Notes under the pieces: generated by a model
Seen by the model: only the letters and a program-made list of their open reading frames with translations
The model's database searches: none
What the model was told of the DNA's origin: nothing
Shown here: positions 1 through 8,827 of the stretch, piece by piece
Layout: every line of letters starts with the position of its first letter
How positions within the stretch are numbered: the stretch's first letter is position 1
Made by a program: the position numbers and the translations under genes
Assembly (NCBI RefSeq): GCF_011043735.1
Contig: NZ_JAAKGV010000021.1
Span: 62,001 to 126,000, forward strand
Direction of reading: 5' to 3'
DNA from: Methylobacterium sp. DB0501
GTDB lineage: Bacteria > Pseudomonadota > Alphaproteobacteria > Rhizobiales > Beijerinckiaceae
DNA length: 64,000 nt

Positions 1-50
1 CCGACGAGAGCGGCAAGCCGTTCGACCCGAACGAAAACGCGCCGGCCTGA
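1..50 (+). CDS. C-terminal tail of a truncated gene
   Basis: Reading from base 3, the first 48 bases give an open frame ending DESGKPFDPNENAPA and a TGA stop at 48-50. The codons use G or C in third position almost throughout, like real genes here. The gene enters from outside the window, so its family cannot be named. It may instead be chance open frame, since only 15 codons are visible. Confidence 0.4.
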   Translation, partial: DESGKPFDPNENAPA

Positions 51-667
51 CCGGGGCGCGCCGGCATGCGCGTGCCCCGCCGGCGCGACGCAGCCGCTTG
101 CGGGCCGGACGGCGCGCTGGCCGCCCGCTCCGCCACCAGTCGAGCGTGGGATTCTCGCTCCCGAGAAGGCCGGCGGTTTCAGGGTTCCGCAACAGTGCCG
201 ATCCCCATCCGCGACCTCATCCTGAGGTCGCGGATGGGGAAAGCTCTACCTGAAATCTGGCCGATGCACGCCTCGCGCCCTGCCATGTGCTGCGGCGCGG
301 CAGTCGGACGGCGCCCGAGACCGTTCGCATCGTCCGCGACGAGCCGGTACGCCTTCGTCGGACAACGCCCTGTCGGCCGCACCGCGGGGCCGAAGCGCCG
401 CCCCGCAAACGGACAGCCATCAACGATCCATCGGACGCCGTGCTGCATCTTCCGCGGCTGGCGCGGCCGCGTTCCGCCCGCCCCATCGGTATCGTCGATC
501 GGGGTTCGCTGCCCGGTCTCGACGGAAGGTCGCACGTCTCATTGGCATGCGACGGCATATTGATACGCGCAAAGCGGCATCGTACCGCCTATGACGGCGC
601 TCTCGCGCGGAGGCGTGCCGACGGCCCGTCCCGGCGGGGAGAATCGCCAGGACGCAAAGGGCCGCAG
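51..667. other. Gene-free stretch of about 600 bp
   Basis: No convincing gene is seen between the partial gene at the window edge and the winged-helix gene at 668. Open frames here have mixed codon use and no recognisable protein. The only clear structure is the perfect 17-bp palindrome at 203-239. A frame open from 287 leads into the downstream gene, but its first 127 codons look like arginine-rich noncoding translation, so it was not used as the start. Confidence 0.5.
203..239. repeat. Perfect 17-bp inverted repeat
   Basis: The arms at 203-219 and 223-239 are exactly complementary with a 3-base loop (TCC). The core CCTCATCCTGAGG resembles a palindrome scattered through many Hyphomicrobiales genomes; that comparison is from general knowledge. 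It lies about 150 bp after the stop of the truncated gene, so it could also act as a factor-independent terminator, though no T-run follows. Confidence 0.6.
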
Positions 668-1384
668 ATGCATCCGGAGCCGTTGCACCCGAACCAAGCC
701 CGGCCGTCCCGCCCCGCGACGGTGCCGCCCGAGGCGGCGGCGCGGGCGCCGGAGGGCCGGACGTCGCGCCTGCCGGCGGACTGGATCCATGACGGGGGCC
801 TGCGCGCCTTCCGGGCCGATGCCGGCCATGTCGGCCGCTCGATCGCGGCGCTCAAGCTCTATCTCACCCTGGTGGTCAGCCAGGGCGCGACCTCGAATCC
901 CGCCGAACCGGCCCCGATCGTCCTGTCCTACGAGCGGATCGCCGCCTTGTCCGGCCTGTCGGACCCGCTGATCTGCGCCGGCAAGAAGGCGCTCCTCGAC
1001 CAGGGCCTCGTCACCACGGACGGCGCGCGGCCGGGCGGGACGATCGTCTACCGGCTGACCGGCCTGTACCCGGCCGCCGCCGGCGCGCGCGTCCTGCACG
1101 CCTCCCAGGCGGGCTCCCGGATCGCGGCCCTGCACGGCCTGACCTGCCGCAAGGCGCCGAACCTGGCGGCGCTGAAGACCTACCTGCTGCTGAGCGCACA
1201 GGGCAGCGATCCCGACGGCGTCGCGTCCCTCGACGTCGATGCCGCGTCGGACCTCACCACGCTCAGCCATGTCAAGATCGTGGCCGCGCTCGCCGCCTTG
1301 CAGGATCTCGGTCTCGCCGAGGCGGTGCCGAGCCCGGCGCGGGGGCCGGACCAGCGCCGGGTGCGACTGCTGCCGCTGCGGTGA
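668..1384 (+). CDS. Tandem winged-helix-like protein, unknown function
   Basis: The protein is 238 residues if it starts at the ATG at 668, where the composition changes from arginine-rich to normal. After a proline- and alanine-rich N-terminus of about 45 residues, two segments look alike. One begins IAALKLYLTLV and ends ALLDQGLV; the other begins LAALKTYLLL and ends ALQDLGLAE. Each fits a winged helix-turn-helix of the kind used in plasmid replication initiators and MarR- or GntR-like regulators, and an arginine-rich end follows. A DNA-binding role is inferred from this pattern alone. No partner gene helps, because the next gene is convergent. No catalytic motif was found. Confidence 0.6.
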   Translation: MHPEPLHPNQARPSRPATVPPEAAARAPEGRTSRLPADWIHDGGLRAFRADAGHVGRSIAALKLYLTLVVSQGATSNPAEPAPIVLSYERIAALSGLSDPLICAGKKALLDQGLVTTDGARPGGTIVYRLTGLYPAAAGARVLHASQAGSRIAALHGLTCRKAPNLAALKTYLLLSAQGSDPDGVASLDVDAASDLTTLSHVKIVAALAALQDLGLAEAVPSPARGPDQRRVRLLPLR

Positions 1385-1414
1385 TCCCGGCGCTCCCGCG
1401 AAGGGGACCCGCCG

Positions 1415-2605
1415 TCAGCGGTCGATCCGGTGCGCCAGCACGCCGACGACGGCCACGGCCAGCGCCGGCCCGGCGCCGATCAGCGGCAGGTGGCCGTAGC
1501 TCACGCCCGCCGTGATGGCGACGCCACCGAGCCAGGCGCCGAGCGCGTTGCCGAGGTTGAAGGCACCCTGGTTCACCGTCGAGGCGAGGTTGCGGGCGCC
1601 GTCGGCCGCGGTGAGCACCCGCATCTGCAACGGGGCCACCAGGGCGAAGGCGAGGATGCCCCACAGGCCGATCAGCGCGGTGGCGGGCATCAGGGCGGCG
1701 CTCGCCGGCACAAGGGCCAGCAGCACCGCCGCGAGGGCGAGGCCGAGCCCGATCACCGAGGGCATCAGCCGCCAGTCGCCGAGGCGGCCGCCGAGCACGT
1801 TGCCCACGGTCAGCCCGACGCCGAACAGCAGCAGCACGCCGGTGATCGCCGACGGCGTCGCACCGGCGGTCGCCGCGAGCAGCGGCGCCACGTAGGTGAA
1901 GACGCTGAACAGGCTGGCGGAGGCCAGCACGCTGAGCAGCATGGCGAGCACCACCTGCGGCCGGCGCAGCACCCGCATCTCCGACAGAAGGCTACCGGAC
2001 TCGGAGGCGAGATGCCGCGGCAGCCAGGCGACGAGGGCGGCCGCCGCCACGAAGCCGATCCCGACCACGGCCCAGAACGTCGCCCGCCAGCCGAGAGCGT
2101 GGCCGAGCGCGGTGCCGAACGGCACGCCCAGCACGTTGGCGAGGGTGAGCCCGGTGAACATGATCGCGATGGCGCTCGCCTTGCGGTGCGGCGGCACCAG
2201 ATCCGCCGCCACCACCGAGCCGAGGCCGAAGAAAGCGCCGTGGCACAGGGCCGTGACGATGCGGGCGAGCATCAGCAGGCGGTAATCGGGGCTGAGCGCG
2301 CAGAGGGCGTTGCCCAGGATGAACAGGCCGACCAGCACCAGGAGCGCCCTGCGCCGGTCGAGGCGCGACAGCAGCACCGCCACGACCGGCGAGCCGAAGG
2401 TCACGCTGAGCGCGTAGCCGGAGACCAGCAGGCCGGCGGTCGGGATGCTGACGCCGAGATCGGTCGCCATCTCGGGCAGGAGCCCCATGATGACGAACTC
2501 GGTGGTGCCGATCCCGAATGAGGCCGCCGCCAGGGCGAGGAGCGCCAGCGAGGCGGACCGCCCGGTCGCGGCGGCGCCGGCGCTGTGATCGAGAGTATGC
2601 TGCAT
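1415..2605 (-). CDS. MFS exporter, DHA1 (AraJ/YdhP-like) family
   Basis: This 396-residue inner-membrane protein has the length and hydrophobic pattern of a 12-helix major facilitator. The first helix carries SFGIGTTEFVIMGLLPE, typical of the AraJ/YdhP/PbuE drug and sugar efflux subgroup. A loop with SRLDRRRALL after the second helix matches the MFS motif A region. The start at 2605 (MQHTLDH) was chosen because upstream codons run through a DNA minisatellite. Such proteins export drugs, sugars or purines by proton antiport; the substrate here cannot be told. It stands alone, convergent with the winged-helix gene, and its promoter must lie in or near the 19-bp repeat tract at 2675-2788. Confidence 0.85.
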   Translation of the reverse strand: MQHTLDHSAGAAATGRSASLALLALAAASFGIGTTEFVIMGLLPEMATDLGVSIPTAGLLVSGYALSVTFGSPVVAVLLSRLDRRRALLVLVGLFILGNALCALSPDYRLLMLARIVTALCHGAFFGLGSVVAADLVPPHRKASAIAIMFTGLTLANVLGVPFGTALGHALGWRATFWAVVGIGFVAAAALVAWLPRHLASESGSLLSEMRVLRRPQVVLAMLLSVLASASLFSVFTYVAPLLAATAGATPSAITGVLLLFGVGLTVGNVLGGRLGDWRLMPSVIGLGLALAAVLLALVPASAALMPATALIGLWGILAFALVAPLQMRVLTAADGARNLASTVNQGAFNLGNALGAWLGGVAITAGVSYGHLPLIGAGPALAVAVVGVLAHRIDR

Positions 2606-2674
2606 CGCCGACCCTTCTGCTGCATCGCAGCATAAGACGGGAGGGGGACGCGGGTTCAGCCCCGGTACCGCATG

Positions 2675-2788
2675 GCTGGCCTGCGGCGGCTTCGCTGGCC
2701 TGCGGCGGCTTCGCTGGCCTGCGGCGGCTTCGCTGGCCTGCGGCGGCTTCGCTGGCCTGCGGCGGCTTCGCTGGCCTGCAGCGGCTCG
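2675..2788. repeat. Minisatellite, 19-bp unit, about six copies
   Basis: The unit GCTGGCCTGCGGCGGCTTC is repeated perfectly five times (2675-2769), and a sixth copy with two changes ends at about 2788. It lies between the start of the MFS gene (2605) and the stop of the DsbD-like gene (2859), both on the minus strand. A 19-bp unit does not keep a reading frame, so copy-number change would alter promoter or leader spacing of the MFS gene, not a protein. Confidence 0.95.
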
Positions 2789-2858
2789 ACAAGCTTGGCC
2801 GACCGACCCATGCTCCGCCATTGCGGGGGTCAGCGGCGTCGCGCGATCGAGCCGGTTC

Positions 2859-5045
2859 TTACCGCAGTGCCGCCCGCGGCCCGGTCCCCGCCGGCAGGGC
2901 CGCCAGGGCGTCGCGGACGATGCCCTCGGTCAGGATCTGCGGCAGCACTGCGACGCCGCCGCGGCCGTCATAGAGCAGGTAGAGCGGCACGCCAGAGCGA
3001 CCGTGGGCTTCCAGCACCCGGGTGATCTCGGGATTCTGGTTGGTCCAGTCGCCGGTAAGCTGGGCGACGTCGTGCGCCTTGAAGGCCTCGCGCACCCCGG
3101 CGGACCGCAGGGTGGCGCGGTCGTTCACCTGGCAGGTGATGCACCAGGCCGCCGTCATGTTGACGAAGACCGGGCGCCGCTCGGCGAGCAGCACGTCGAG
3201 CCGACCCTGGCTGAACGGCTCGACCCCGTCCGCCGAGGCCAAAGCGACCGGGCCGGCGCGGTCCCGGTCGAGTACCGCCAGGAGCCCGGCGAGGCCGAGG
3301 ATCGCGACGAGCGCCGCGACCTGCCCGGCCCGCCGGGCGAGGGGGCCGGCCATCCGTCCGCGCTCGAGGGTCCAGGCGCAGAACGCCACCAGCACCAGGC
3401 CGGTGAGCGCGGCCATCAGCCCGGTCGGCCCGACCTGCTGGCTCAGCACCCAGACCAGCCATGCCACCGTGAGGTAGAGCGGGAAGGCGAGGATCCCCTT
3501 CAGGGTCTCCATCCAGGCACCGGGCCGCGGCAGCCGGCGCAAGCCGGCCGGCCAGGCCGCCAGCAGGGCGAAGGGCAGGGCGAGGCCGAGGCCGAGCGCC
3601 GCGAAGACCGCGAGCGCCACCAACGCCCCCTGCGTCAGCCCGTAGCCGACCGCCGCCCCCATGAACGGCGCGGTGCAGGGCGTGGCGACCACGGTCGCGA
3701 GCACGCCGGTGAAGAACGAGCCTTCGAGCCCGGCCCGCCGGGTCAGCCCGTCGCCGAGGGCGGCTGCCCGGCCGCCGAGATGCCACACCCCCGACAGGCT
3801 GAGGCCCATGGCGAACAGCCCGTAGGCGAGGCCCGCCACCACCAGGGGCGATTGCAGCTGAAAGCCCCAGCCGATCTGCGCGCCCCCGGCCCGGAGCGCG
3901 ATCAGGAGGCTCGCGAGGCTCAGGAACGTCGCCAGCACGCCCACCGCGTAGGCGAGCCCGTGGAGCCGCATGCGGCTCGGGCTCTCGCCGGAATGGCGCA
4001 CCAGGCTCAGCACCTTGATCGACAGGACCGGGAAGACGCAGGGCATCAGGTTCAGCAGGAGCCCGCCCAGGAAGGCGAGCAACGCCGCCTGCCACAGGCC
4101 TCCGGCCTCCGGCGGCGCGGCGGCGGGCGCGACCGGGGTGGGAGCCGGGGCAGCGGCCTGGGCGGCGGCGGCCGGCGCGGGCGCCGCGTCGCCCAGCGCG
4201 TAGGCGCGGCGGACCGGGCCGGATGCGGTCTCCTCCGTGAGGGTCAGGACGCCGTCGGCCCGGGGCGCCGGGGCGTCGGCGGCGGACTGGCTGCTGCGCT
4301 GCAGCCGCAGGTGCAGGCCGGCCGCGTCGCTCGTCGCTGCTTGCGCGGCAGCGTGCTCCAGGGCGGTCTCGGAATAGGGGAAGAACGCGACCTCGCGGGC
4401 CTTCAGCCCCGGCGCGTCGATGTCGAGCACCGGCGTTCCGCCGTCCTGCCGCATCCGGACCGGCCAGGGGGCCGGCACCGGCAGGCGCTCGCGTCCCTGC
4501 GCGAACAAGGCGGCGGCGCGGGGATCGGGCCGCGGGCTGGTGCCGGCGGGTGCGACCGGCAGGCTCGCCGAGAGCGTCGCCTCGCCCGGGACGCATTCGC
4601 GCTCGCAGACGAGGTAGGAGACCTTGGCCTTGAGAGGGACGGGGCCGGAGCCGAGCGTGTCGGGCACGGTGATCGGCACCGTCAGCAGCACCTCGCCCTC
4701 GTAGCCGAAATTCATCAGCTCGGCGACCGGGATCCGCTCCGGCGCCGGCCACGCGACCGCGCCGGCGGAAAAACCCGCCGGCAGCGTCCAGGCGATCTCC
4801 GGCGGCAGGCCGGAATCGCCCGGGTTGCGCCAGTAGACGTGCCAGCCCGGCTTCATCGTGAGCCGGATGCCGGCGGTGAGCGTCGCGCCCGGCGCGACGG
4901 CGCTCTCCTCGGTGACCAGCTCGGCCCGGACGAGGTCGGCGTATTTCGACGGCCGCGGCACCTGCGCCTCGGCGGGCGCGAGCCAGGGGCTCAGGCTCCA
5001 GGAAGCGAGAAGGACGAGCAGAAGGGCGAGGCGGCGAGACGGCAT
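2859..5045 (-). CDS. DsbD/ScsB-like protein-disulfide reductase
   Basis: This 728-residue membrane protein carries electrons from cytoplasmic thioredoxin to periplasmic thiols. A signal peptide of about 28 residues precedes an N-terminal periplasmic domain with a C147-x3-C151 pair. A CcdA-type membrane core follows with the two redox cysteines in LMPCVFP (C336) and TPCTAPF (C457). The C-terminal thioredoxin domain has WCITC (C635, C638). The long N-terminal domain and overall layout suit the ScsB group (copper-sensitivity suppressor) better than E. coli DsbD. An alanine- and proline-rich linker sits before the membrane core. No scsA, scsC or scsD neighbour is seen. It probably maintains periplasmic disulfide isomerases, peroxide reductases or metal-stress proteins. 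Confidence 0.88.
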   Translation of the reverse strand: MPSRRLALLLVLLASWSLSPWLAPAEAQVPRPSKYADLVRAELVTEESAVAPGATLTAGIRLTMKPGWHVYWRNPGDSGLPPEIAWTLPAGFSAGAVAWPAPERIPVAELMNFGYEGEVLLTVPITVPDTLGSGPVPLKAKVSYLVCERECVPGEATLSASLPVAPAGTSPRPDPRAAALFAQGRERLPVPAPWPVRMRQDGGTPVLDIDAPGLKAREVAFFPYSETALEHAAAQAATSDAAGLHLRLQRSSQSAADAPAPRADGVLTLTEETASGPVRRAYALGDAAPAPAAAAQAAAPAPTPVAPAAAPPEAGGLWQAALLAFLGGLLLNLMPCVFPVLSIKVLSLVRHSGESPSRMRLHGLAYAVGVLATFLSLASLLIALRAGGAQIGWGFQLQSPLVVAGLAYGLFAMGLSLSGVWHLGGRAAALGDGLTRRAGLEGSFFTGVLATVVATPCTAPFMGAAVGYGLTQGALVALAVFAALGLGLALPFALLAAWPAGLRRLPRPGAWMETLKGILAFPLYLTVAWLVWVLSQQVGPTGLMAALTGLVLVAFCAWTLERGRMAGPLARRAGQVAALVAILGLAGLLAVLDRDRAGPVALASADGVEPFSQGRLDVLLAERRPVFVNMTAAWCITCQVNDRATLRSAGVREAFKAHDVAQLTGDWTNQNPEITRVLEAHGRSGVPLYLLYDGRGGVAVLPQILTEGIVRDALAALPAGTGPRAALR

Positions 5046-5054
5046 GCTTTCGGG

Positions 5055-6065
5055 TTACCCGGACTCTGCGGCGCTGGCGAGGCCGGACGGATCGCGTTCG
5101 CGTGAAGCGGCCTTTCCGCCGGCGGGATCGCGCCAGGGCGGCGGGTCGAGGGCGCTCGCGAGCGCGTCGAGGAAGCGCCGGGTGCGGGCGGCGCGGGCGT
5201 GGCGCCGGGCGCCGAGGAGCGCCATCACGGGTGCCTCCGGCAGGACGTGGCCGGGCAGGAGCCGGACCAAGTGCCCGGCCCGCAGGTCGCCGGCGACGTC
5301 CCATTCCGAGCGCAGGATGATGCCGCGCCCGGCGAGCGCCCAGCCGCGCACCACCTCGCCGTCATTGCTCGACAGGCGCGGCTCGATGCGCACCCGCTCC
5401 TCGGTCGTGCTCAGTCCGGGGCCCTGCAGTCCGGGGTCCCGTCGCCGGAACCGCCACAGGGTCACGTCCTCGTCGTTCTCCCGCAGGGCGATGCAGGCAT
5501 GCGCCCGCAGGTCGCCCGGGCTTTTCGGGCTGCCGCGATCCGCCAGATAGGTGGGCGCGGCGCAGATCACCCGTTCGTTCGGGGCGAGGCGCCGGGCGAT
5601 CAGGCCGGGGGCCGCCTGGGCGATCGCCCCGACATGGACCGCGAGGTCGAAGGTCCCCTCCGGTACGCCGCCGAGGCGGTCGGACAGCATCAGGTCGATG
5701 GCGACCTCCGGATGCGCCGCCTGGAACGCCGCCGCGACGGGCGCGACGTAGGCCCGCCCGAATCCGAGCGGCGCGACGATCCGCAGGTGCCCGACCACCT
5801 GCCCGCGCCGGGCGGCGAGCGCCTCGTCGAGGTCGCCGAGGGAGGCGAGGATCGCCCGGCCGCGCTCGGCGATCAGCTCGCCCTCGTCGGTGAGCGCGAG
5901 GTGACGCCCGGTCCGGTCGACGAGGTGCACGCCGAGCCGCGCCTCGAGGGCGCGCAGGCGTTGGGTCACCGCCGGGGGCGACACGTCGAGGGCACGGGAC
6001 GCCGCGGCGAGGGACGGCGCCTCGGCGATGGCGAGGAAGAAGCGGAGGTCGTCGGGTCCGAGCAT
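5055..6065 (-). CDS. LysR-family transcriptional regulator
   Basis: This 336-residue protein has the LysR layout: a winged helix-turn-helix in the first 60 residues (LAAASRALDVSPPAVTQRLRAL) and then a periplasmic-binding-like effector domain. The C-terminus is longer than usual, with a basic, probably disordered tail. It is divergent from the D-threonine-aldolase-like gene across a 105-bp gap, the classical arrangement for a LysR protein that controls its neighbour and itself. TTAA-N8-TTAA at 6065-6080 overlaps its start codon and may be part of the operator. Its stop lies 9 bp before the start of the DsbD-like gene, so the two may be co-transcribed. Confidence 0.9.
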   Translation of the reverse strand: MLGPDDLRFFLAIAEAPSLAAASRALDVSPPAVTQRLRALEARLGVHLVDRTGRHLALTDEGELIAERGRAILASLGDLDEALAARRGQVVGHLRIVAPLGFGRAYVAPVAAAFQAAHPEVAIDLMLSDRLGGVPEGTFDLAVHVGAIAQAAPGLIARRLAPNERVICAAPTYLADRGSPKSPGDLRAHACIALRENDEDVTLWRFRRRDPGLQGPGLSTTEERVRIEPRLSSNDGEVVRGWALAGRGIILRSEWDVAGDLRAGHLVRLLPGHVLPEAPVMALLGARRHARAARTRRFLDALASALDPPPWRDPAGGKAASRERDPSGLASAAESG

Positions 6066-6170
6066 TAAGCGCGACCTTAACGCAGCAGGCAGGCGGCGTT
6101 AATGGCGCGACCGGGCCGTCCCGTGCTTCCTGGCGGCCTCACTCGTCGCGCCGGGAGGATGAACGCGATC

Positions 6171-7310
6171 ATGGCCGAGCCGCTGGACACCCTGCCGACC
6201 CCCTGCCTGCTCCTCGACGAGGCGCGCCTGCGCGCCAATGCCGAGCGGATGCGCACCCATCTCGCCGGCCTCGGGGTCCGGTTGCGCCCCCACCTCAAGA
6301 CCGCGAAGTCCCGCGAGGTCGGCCGCATCGCGATGGAATCGCCGCAAGGGCCGGCCATCGTCTCGACCCTGCTGGAAGCCGAGCATTTCGCCGCGGGCGG
6401 CGTGCGCGACATGATCTACGGCGTCGGCATCGCGCCGGCGAAGCTGCCCCGGGTGGTGGCGATCCGGGCCGGCGGCACCGACCTCGCGATCATCCTCGAC
6501 AGCCTGGAGCAGGCCGAGGCCGTGGCGTCCCACGCCCGCACGAGCGGCGACGCGATTCCGGTCCTGATCGAGGTCGATGCGGACGGCCACCGCTCCGGCG
6601 TCGCGCCCCATGACGGCGACACCCTGGTGGCGATCGGCCGCGCGCTCGTGGCGGGCGGGGCCGAGTTGCGCGGCGTGATGCTGCATGCCGGCGACAGCTA
6701 TTCCCTGCGCGATCCCGAGGCCCTGGCGGCGGCGGCGGAGAACGAGCGGGTCGCCGCGGTGACGGCGGCCGATGCGCTTCGTGCGGCGGGCCTGCCCTGC
6801 CCGGTGGTCAGCGTCGGCTCCACCCCGACCGCGCGGTTCGCCCGCGACCTCACCGGCGTCACCGAGGTCCGGGCCGGCGTCTACATGCTCGGCGACCTGT
6901 TCCAGGCCGGCGTCGGCTCGGTCGCGGTCGAGGACATCGCCGTGTCGGTGCTCGCCACCGTGATCGGCCACCAGCGGGCGAAGGGCTGGATCATCGTCGA
7001 TGCCGGCTGGATGGCGATGTCGCGCGACCGCGGCACCGCCCGGCAGGCGGTCGACCAGGGCTACGGCATCGTCTGCGACACGGCCGGCCGGCCCTATCCC
7101 GACCTCATCGTGGCGGACGCCAACCAGGAGCACGGCATCGTGGCCCTGCGGAAGGGCTCGGGCGCGGCCCTGCCGGATCTGGCCATCGGCGCGCAGATCC
7201 GCATCCTGCCGAACCACGCCTGCGCCACCGGCGCGCAATACGACCGCTACCACGTCCTCGATGGCGAGAACCGCGTGACGGCCGAATGGCCGCGCATCAA
7301 CGGCTGGTAG
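6171..7310 (+). CDS. DSD1-type PLP enzyme (D-threonine aldolase/D-serine dehydratase-like)
   Basis: This 379-residue protein belongs to the alanine-racemase-fold family that includes D-threonine aldolase and eukaryotic-type D-serine dehydratase. RPHLKTAKS near residue 40 holds the lysine that binds pyridoxal phosphate. PNHACATG near the C-terminus supplies the histidine and cysteine that bind the metal in this family. The family cleaves D-3-hydroxy amino acids to glycine and an aldehyde, or dehydrates D-serine; which applies is unknown. An ATG at 6159 is also possible, but GGGAGG abuts it directly, so 6171 was preferred. The divergent LysR gene probably regulates it. Confidence 0.85.
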   Translation: MAEPLDTLPTPCLLLDEARLRANAERMRTHLAGLGVRLRPHLKTAKSREVGRIAMESPQGPAIVSTLLEAEHFAAGGVRDMIYGVGIAPAKLPRVVAIRAGGTDLAIILDSLEQAEAVASHARTSGDAIPVLIEVDADGHRSGVAPHDGDTLVAIGRALVAGGAELRGVMLHAGDSYSLRDPEALAAAAENERVAAVTAADALRAAGLPCPVVSVGSTPTARFARDLTGVTEVRAGVYMLGDLFQAGVGSVAVEDIAVSVLATVIGHQRAKGWIIVDAGWMAMSRDRGTARQAVDQGYGIVCDTAGRPYPDLIVADANQEHGIVALRKGSGAALPDLAIGAQIRILPNHACATGAQYDRYHVLDGENRVTAEWPRINGW

Positions 7311-7331
7311 TGGCGACGCCTTCGGCCCCGG

Positions 7332-8699
7332 TCAGCCGGCATCCTCCGGCTCCGGGCCGCGGGTCCGGTCGAGGGGCTTGCCGTCCTGGTCCTTGCCGCC
7401 CCTCTCCTTGTCGCCCCTCTCCTTGTCGCTCTTGGGCACGCTCCGCTCCGGGCCCTTGAGCGCCACGCTCTGGCCGGTGCGGGCGGCCTCGTAGATCGCC
7501 TCCATCAGGATCTGGTCCTGCAGTCCCTCCTCGCCCGGGGTGCGGGGGGTGCGGTTCTCCAGGATGCAGGTCGCCATGTGGTCGATCTCGAGCGCGAACT
7601 GGTTCTTCTCGCCCAGCACCCGTTCCTCCCTCGCCTCCGCCTTGCCCTCGCGATGGTTCAGGAACAGGCGCTGGCCCCGATACGCGAAGGCATTCTGGAG
7701 CTGGATCGCGCCGCCCTCGGCCTGGACGGTCAGCGAGCGGGTCTCGTGCGCGCCGTAGCTGGTGGAGCAAAGGGCCAGGGCGCCGGACGGGAACCGCAGG
7801 GTGAAGGCCACCGTCTCCTCGACCTCGCGATAGAGCGGGTCGTCCGGCGACTGGATCTGCGCCTGGACCGAGACCGGCTCCTCGCCCATCAGCGCCCGCA
7901 CGCCGTTGAGGCAGTAGAGCCCGATATCCGGCAGCGCGCCGCCGCCGGCCAGCGCCTTCTTCATCCGCCACTGCTCGGGCAGGCTCATGGTCTGGGTGTT
8001 GGTGGCCTCGATCAGCTTGACCTTGCCGTATTTCCCGCCGCGGGCCAGCCGCACGACCTCGCGGTTATGGGGCTCGTACTGGCAGCGATAGGCGATCATC
8101 AACTTCACCTTCGCGCCGGCACAGGCGTCGATCATCGCCCGCGCCTCGCCGGAGGAGACCGCCATCGGCTTCTCGCACAGGACGTGCTTGCCGGCGCCGG
8201 CCGCGGCGATCACCTGATCGCGGTGCAGGGCGTTCGGGGTGACGATGTAGACCGCCTTCACCTCCGGGTTGCGGGCGAGCGCGTCCCAGCCGTCATAGCC
8301 GTAGACCGCCTCCGGCTTGATGCCGCATTGCGCCGCCACCGCCTTGGCCTTGTCGGGCGAGCCCGACATCAGCGCCACGGGCCTGGCCTTCCGGCATTCC
8401 CCGAAGGCGGGAAGGATCTCTTCCAGCGACAGCCGGCCGAGGCCCACGATCGCGAAGCCGACCCGCTCGCTAGGCGGCAGCGGTGCCGGCGGGGGCGGGG
8501 AGGGACGGTCCGAGGGGCCGCGCCAGTTCGGGAAGGTCACGCGCCCGTCCTCGACCTTGCCGGTATCGACCGGGCGCTGGGGGCCGGGCGTCCCTTGCCC
8601 CGCGGCTCCTTGCGCGGCCGCGCTGCCGATCCCCACCAGGGAGGCGCCGCCGGCCAACATCAGGCTGCGGCGCGAGAGGGCGGTGACGTCGTCCGGCAT
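7332..8699 (-). CDS. Tat-exported Gfo/Idh/MocA-family oxidoreductase
   Basis: This 455-residue protein begins with a twin-arginine signal (LSRRSLMLAGG, then an AAAQ cleavage region). A proline-rich linker precedes a Rossmann domain (FAIVGLGRLS near residue 83) and the family motif CEKPMAV, whose lysine is catalytic. This resembles Zymomonas glucose-fructose oxidoreductase, which also goes to the periplasm through Tat with its NADP already bound. The last 30 residues are charged and lysine-rich (SDKERGDKERGGKDQ) and are not part of the fold. It probably oxidises or reduces a sugar in the periplasm. It is convergent with the aldolase-like gene, with 21 bp between stops. Confidence 0.85.
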   Translation of the reverse strand: MPDDVTALSRRSLMLAGGASLVGIGSAAAQGAAGQGTPGPQRPVDTGKVEDGRVTFPNWRGPSDRPSPPPPAPLPPSERVGFAIVGLGRLSLEEILPAFGECRKARPVALMSGSPDKAKAVAAQCGIKPEAVYGYDGWDALARNPEVKAVYIVTPNALHRDQVIAAAGAGKHVLCEKPMAVSSGEARAMIDACAGAKVKLMIAYRCQYEPHNREVVRLARGGKYGKVKLIEATNTQTMSLPEQWRMKKALAGGGALPDIGLYCLNGVRALMGEEPVSVQAQIQSPDDPLYREVEETVAFTLRFPSGALALCSTSYGAHETRSLTVQAEGGAIQLQNAFAYRGQRLFLNHREGKAEAREERVLGEKNQFALEIDHMATCILENRTPRTPGEEGLQDQILMEAIYEAARTGQSVALKGPERSVPKSDKERGDKERGGKDQDGKPLDRTRGPEPEDAG

Positions 8700-8779
8700 C
8701 GAGCAACCATCCGGGTCGGGGGAGGGAGCCTGCGCAACGTGTCGGGGGAGGCGGGGTTCCGGGGAAGGGAAATAGGAAA

Positions 8780-8801
8780 GGCCGCCCCTCGCGGGACGGC
8801 C
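8780..8801 (-). terminator. Hairpin terminator after the small cysteine protein gene
   Basis: Read on the minus strand, GGCCGTCCC pairs with GGGGCGGCC around a GCGA tetraloop (8 of 9 pairs plus a G-T pair) and is followed by TTTCCTATTT. It lies 27 bp after the stop of the gene at 8828-9037, between it and the next gene on the same strand. This is a good factor-independent terminator for the small gene. Confidence 0.7.
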
Positions 8802-8827
8802 CTCCAGATCTCACGCCGGATGGAGGC

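Noticed and set aside
287..667. Long N-terminal extension of the winged-helix protein
   Set aside because: The extra 127 residues are arginine-rich and unlike coding sequence, and the ATG at 668 marks a clear change in composition.
1430..2521. Long plus-strand frame opposite the MFS gene
   Set aside because: The translation is rich in His, Arg, Gln and Gly, as expected of the antisense of a GC-rich membrane protein gene.
2675..2788. CRISPR array
   Set aside because: The 19-bp units are directly adjacent with no spacers, and there are no cas genes.
6065..6080. TTAA-N8-TTAA as a CtrA box at the LysR/aldolase divergence
   Set aside because: The spacing is 8, not 7, and neither gene is linked to the cell cycle. 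It may be part of a LysR operator instead.
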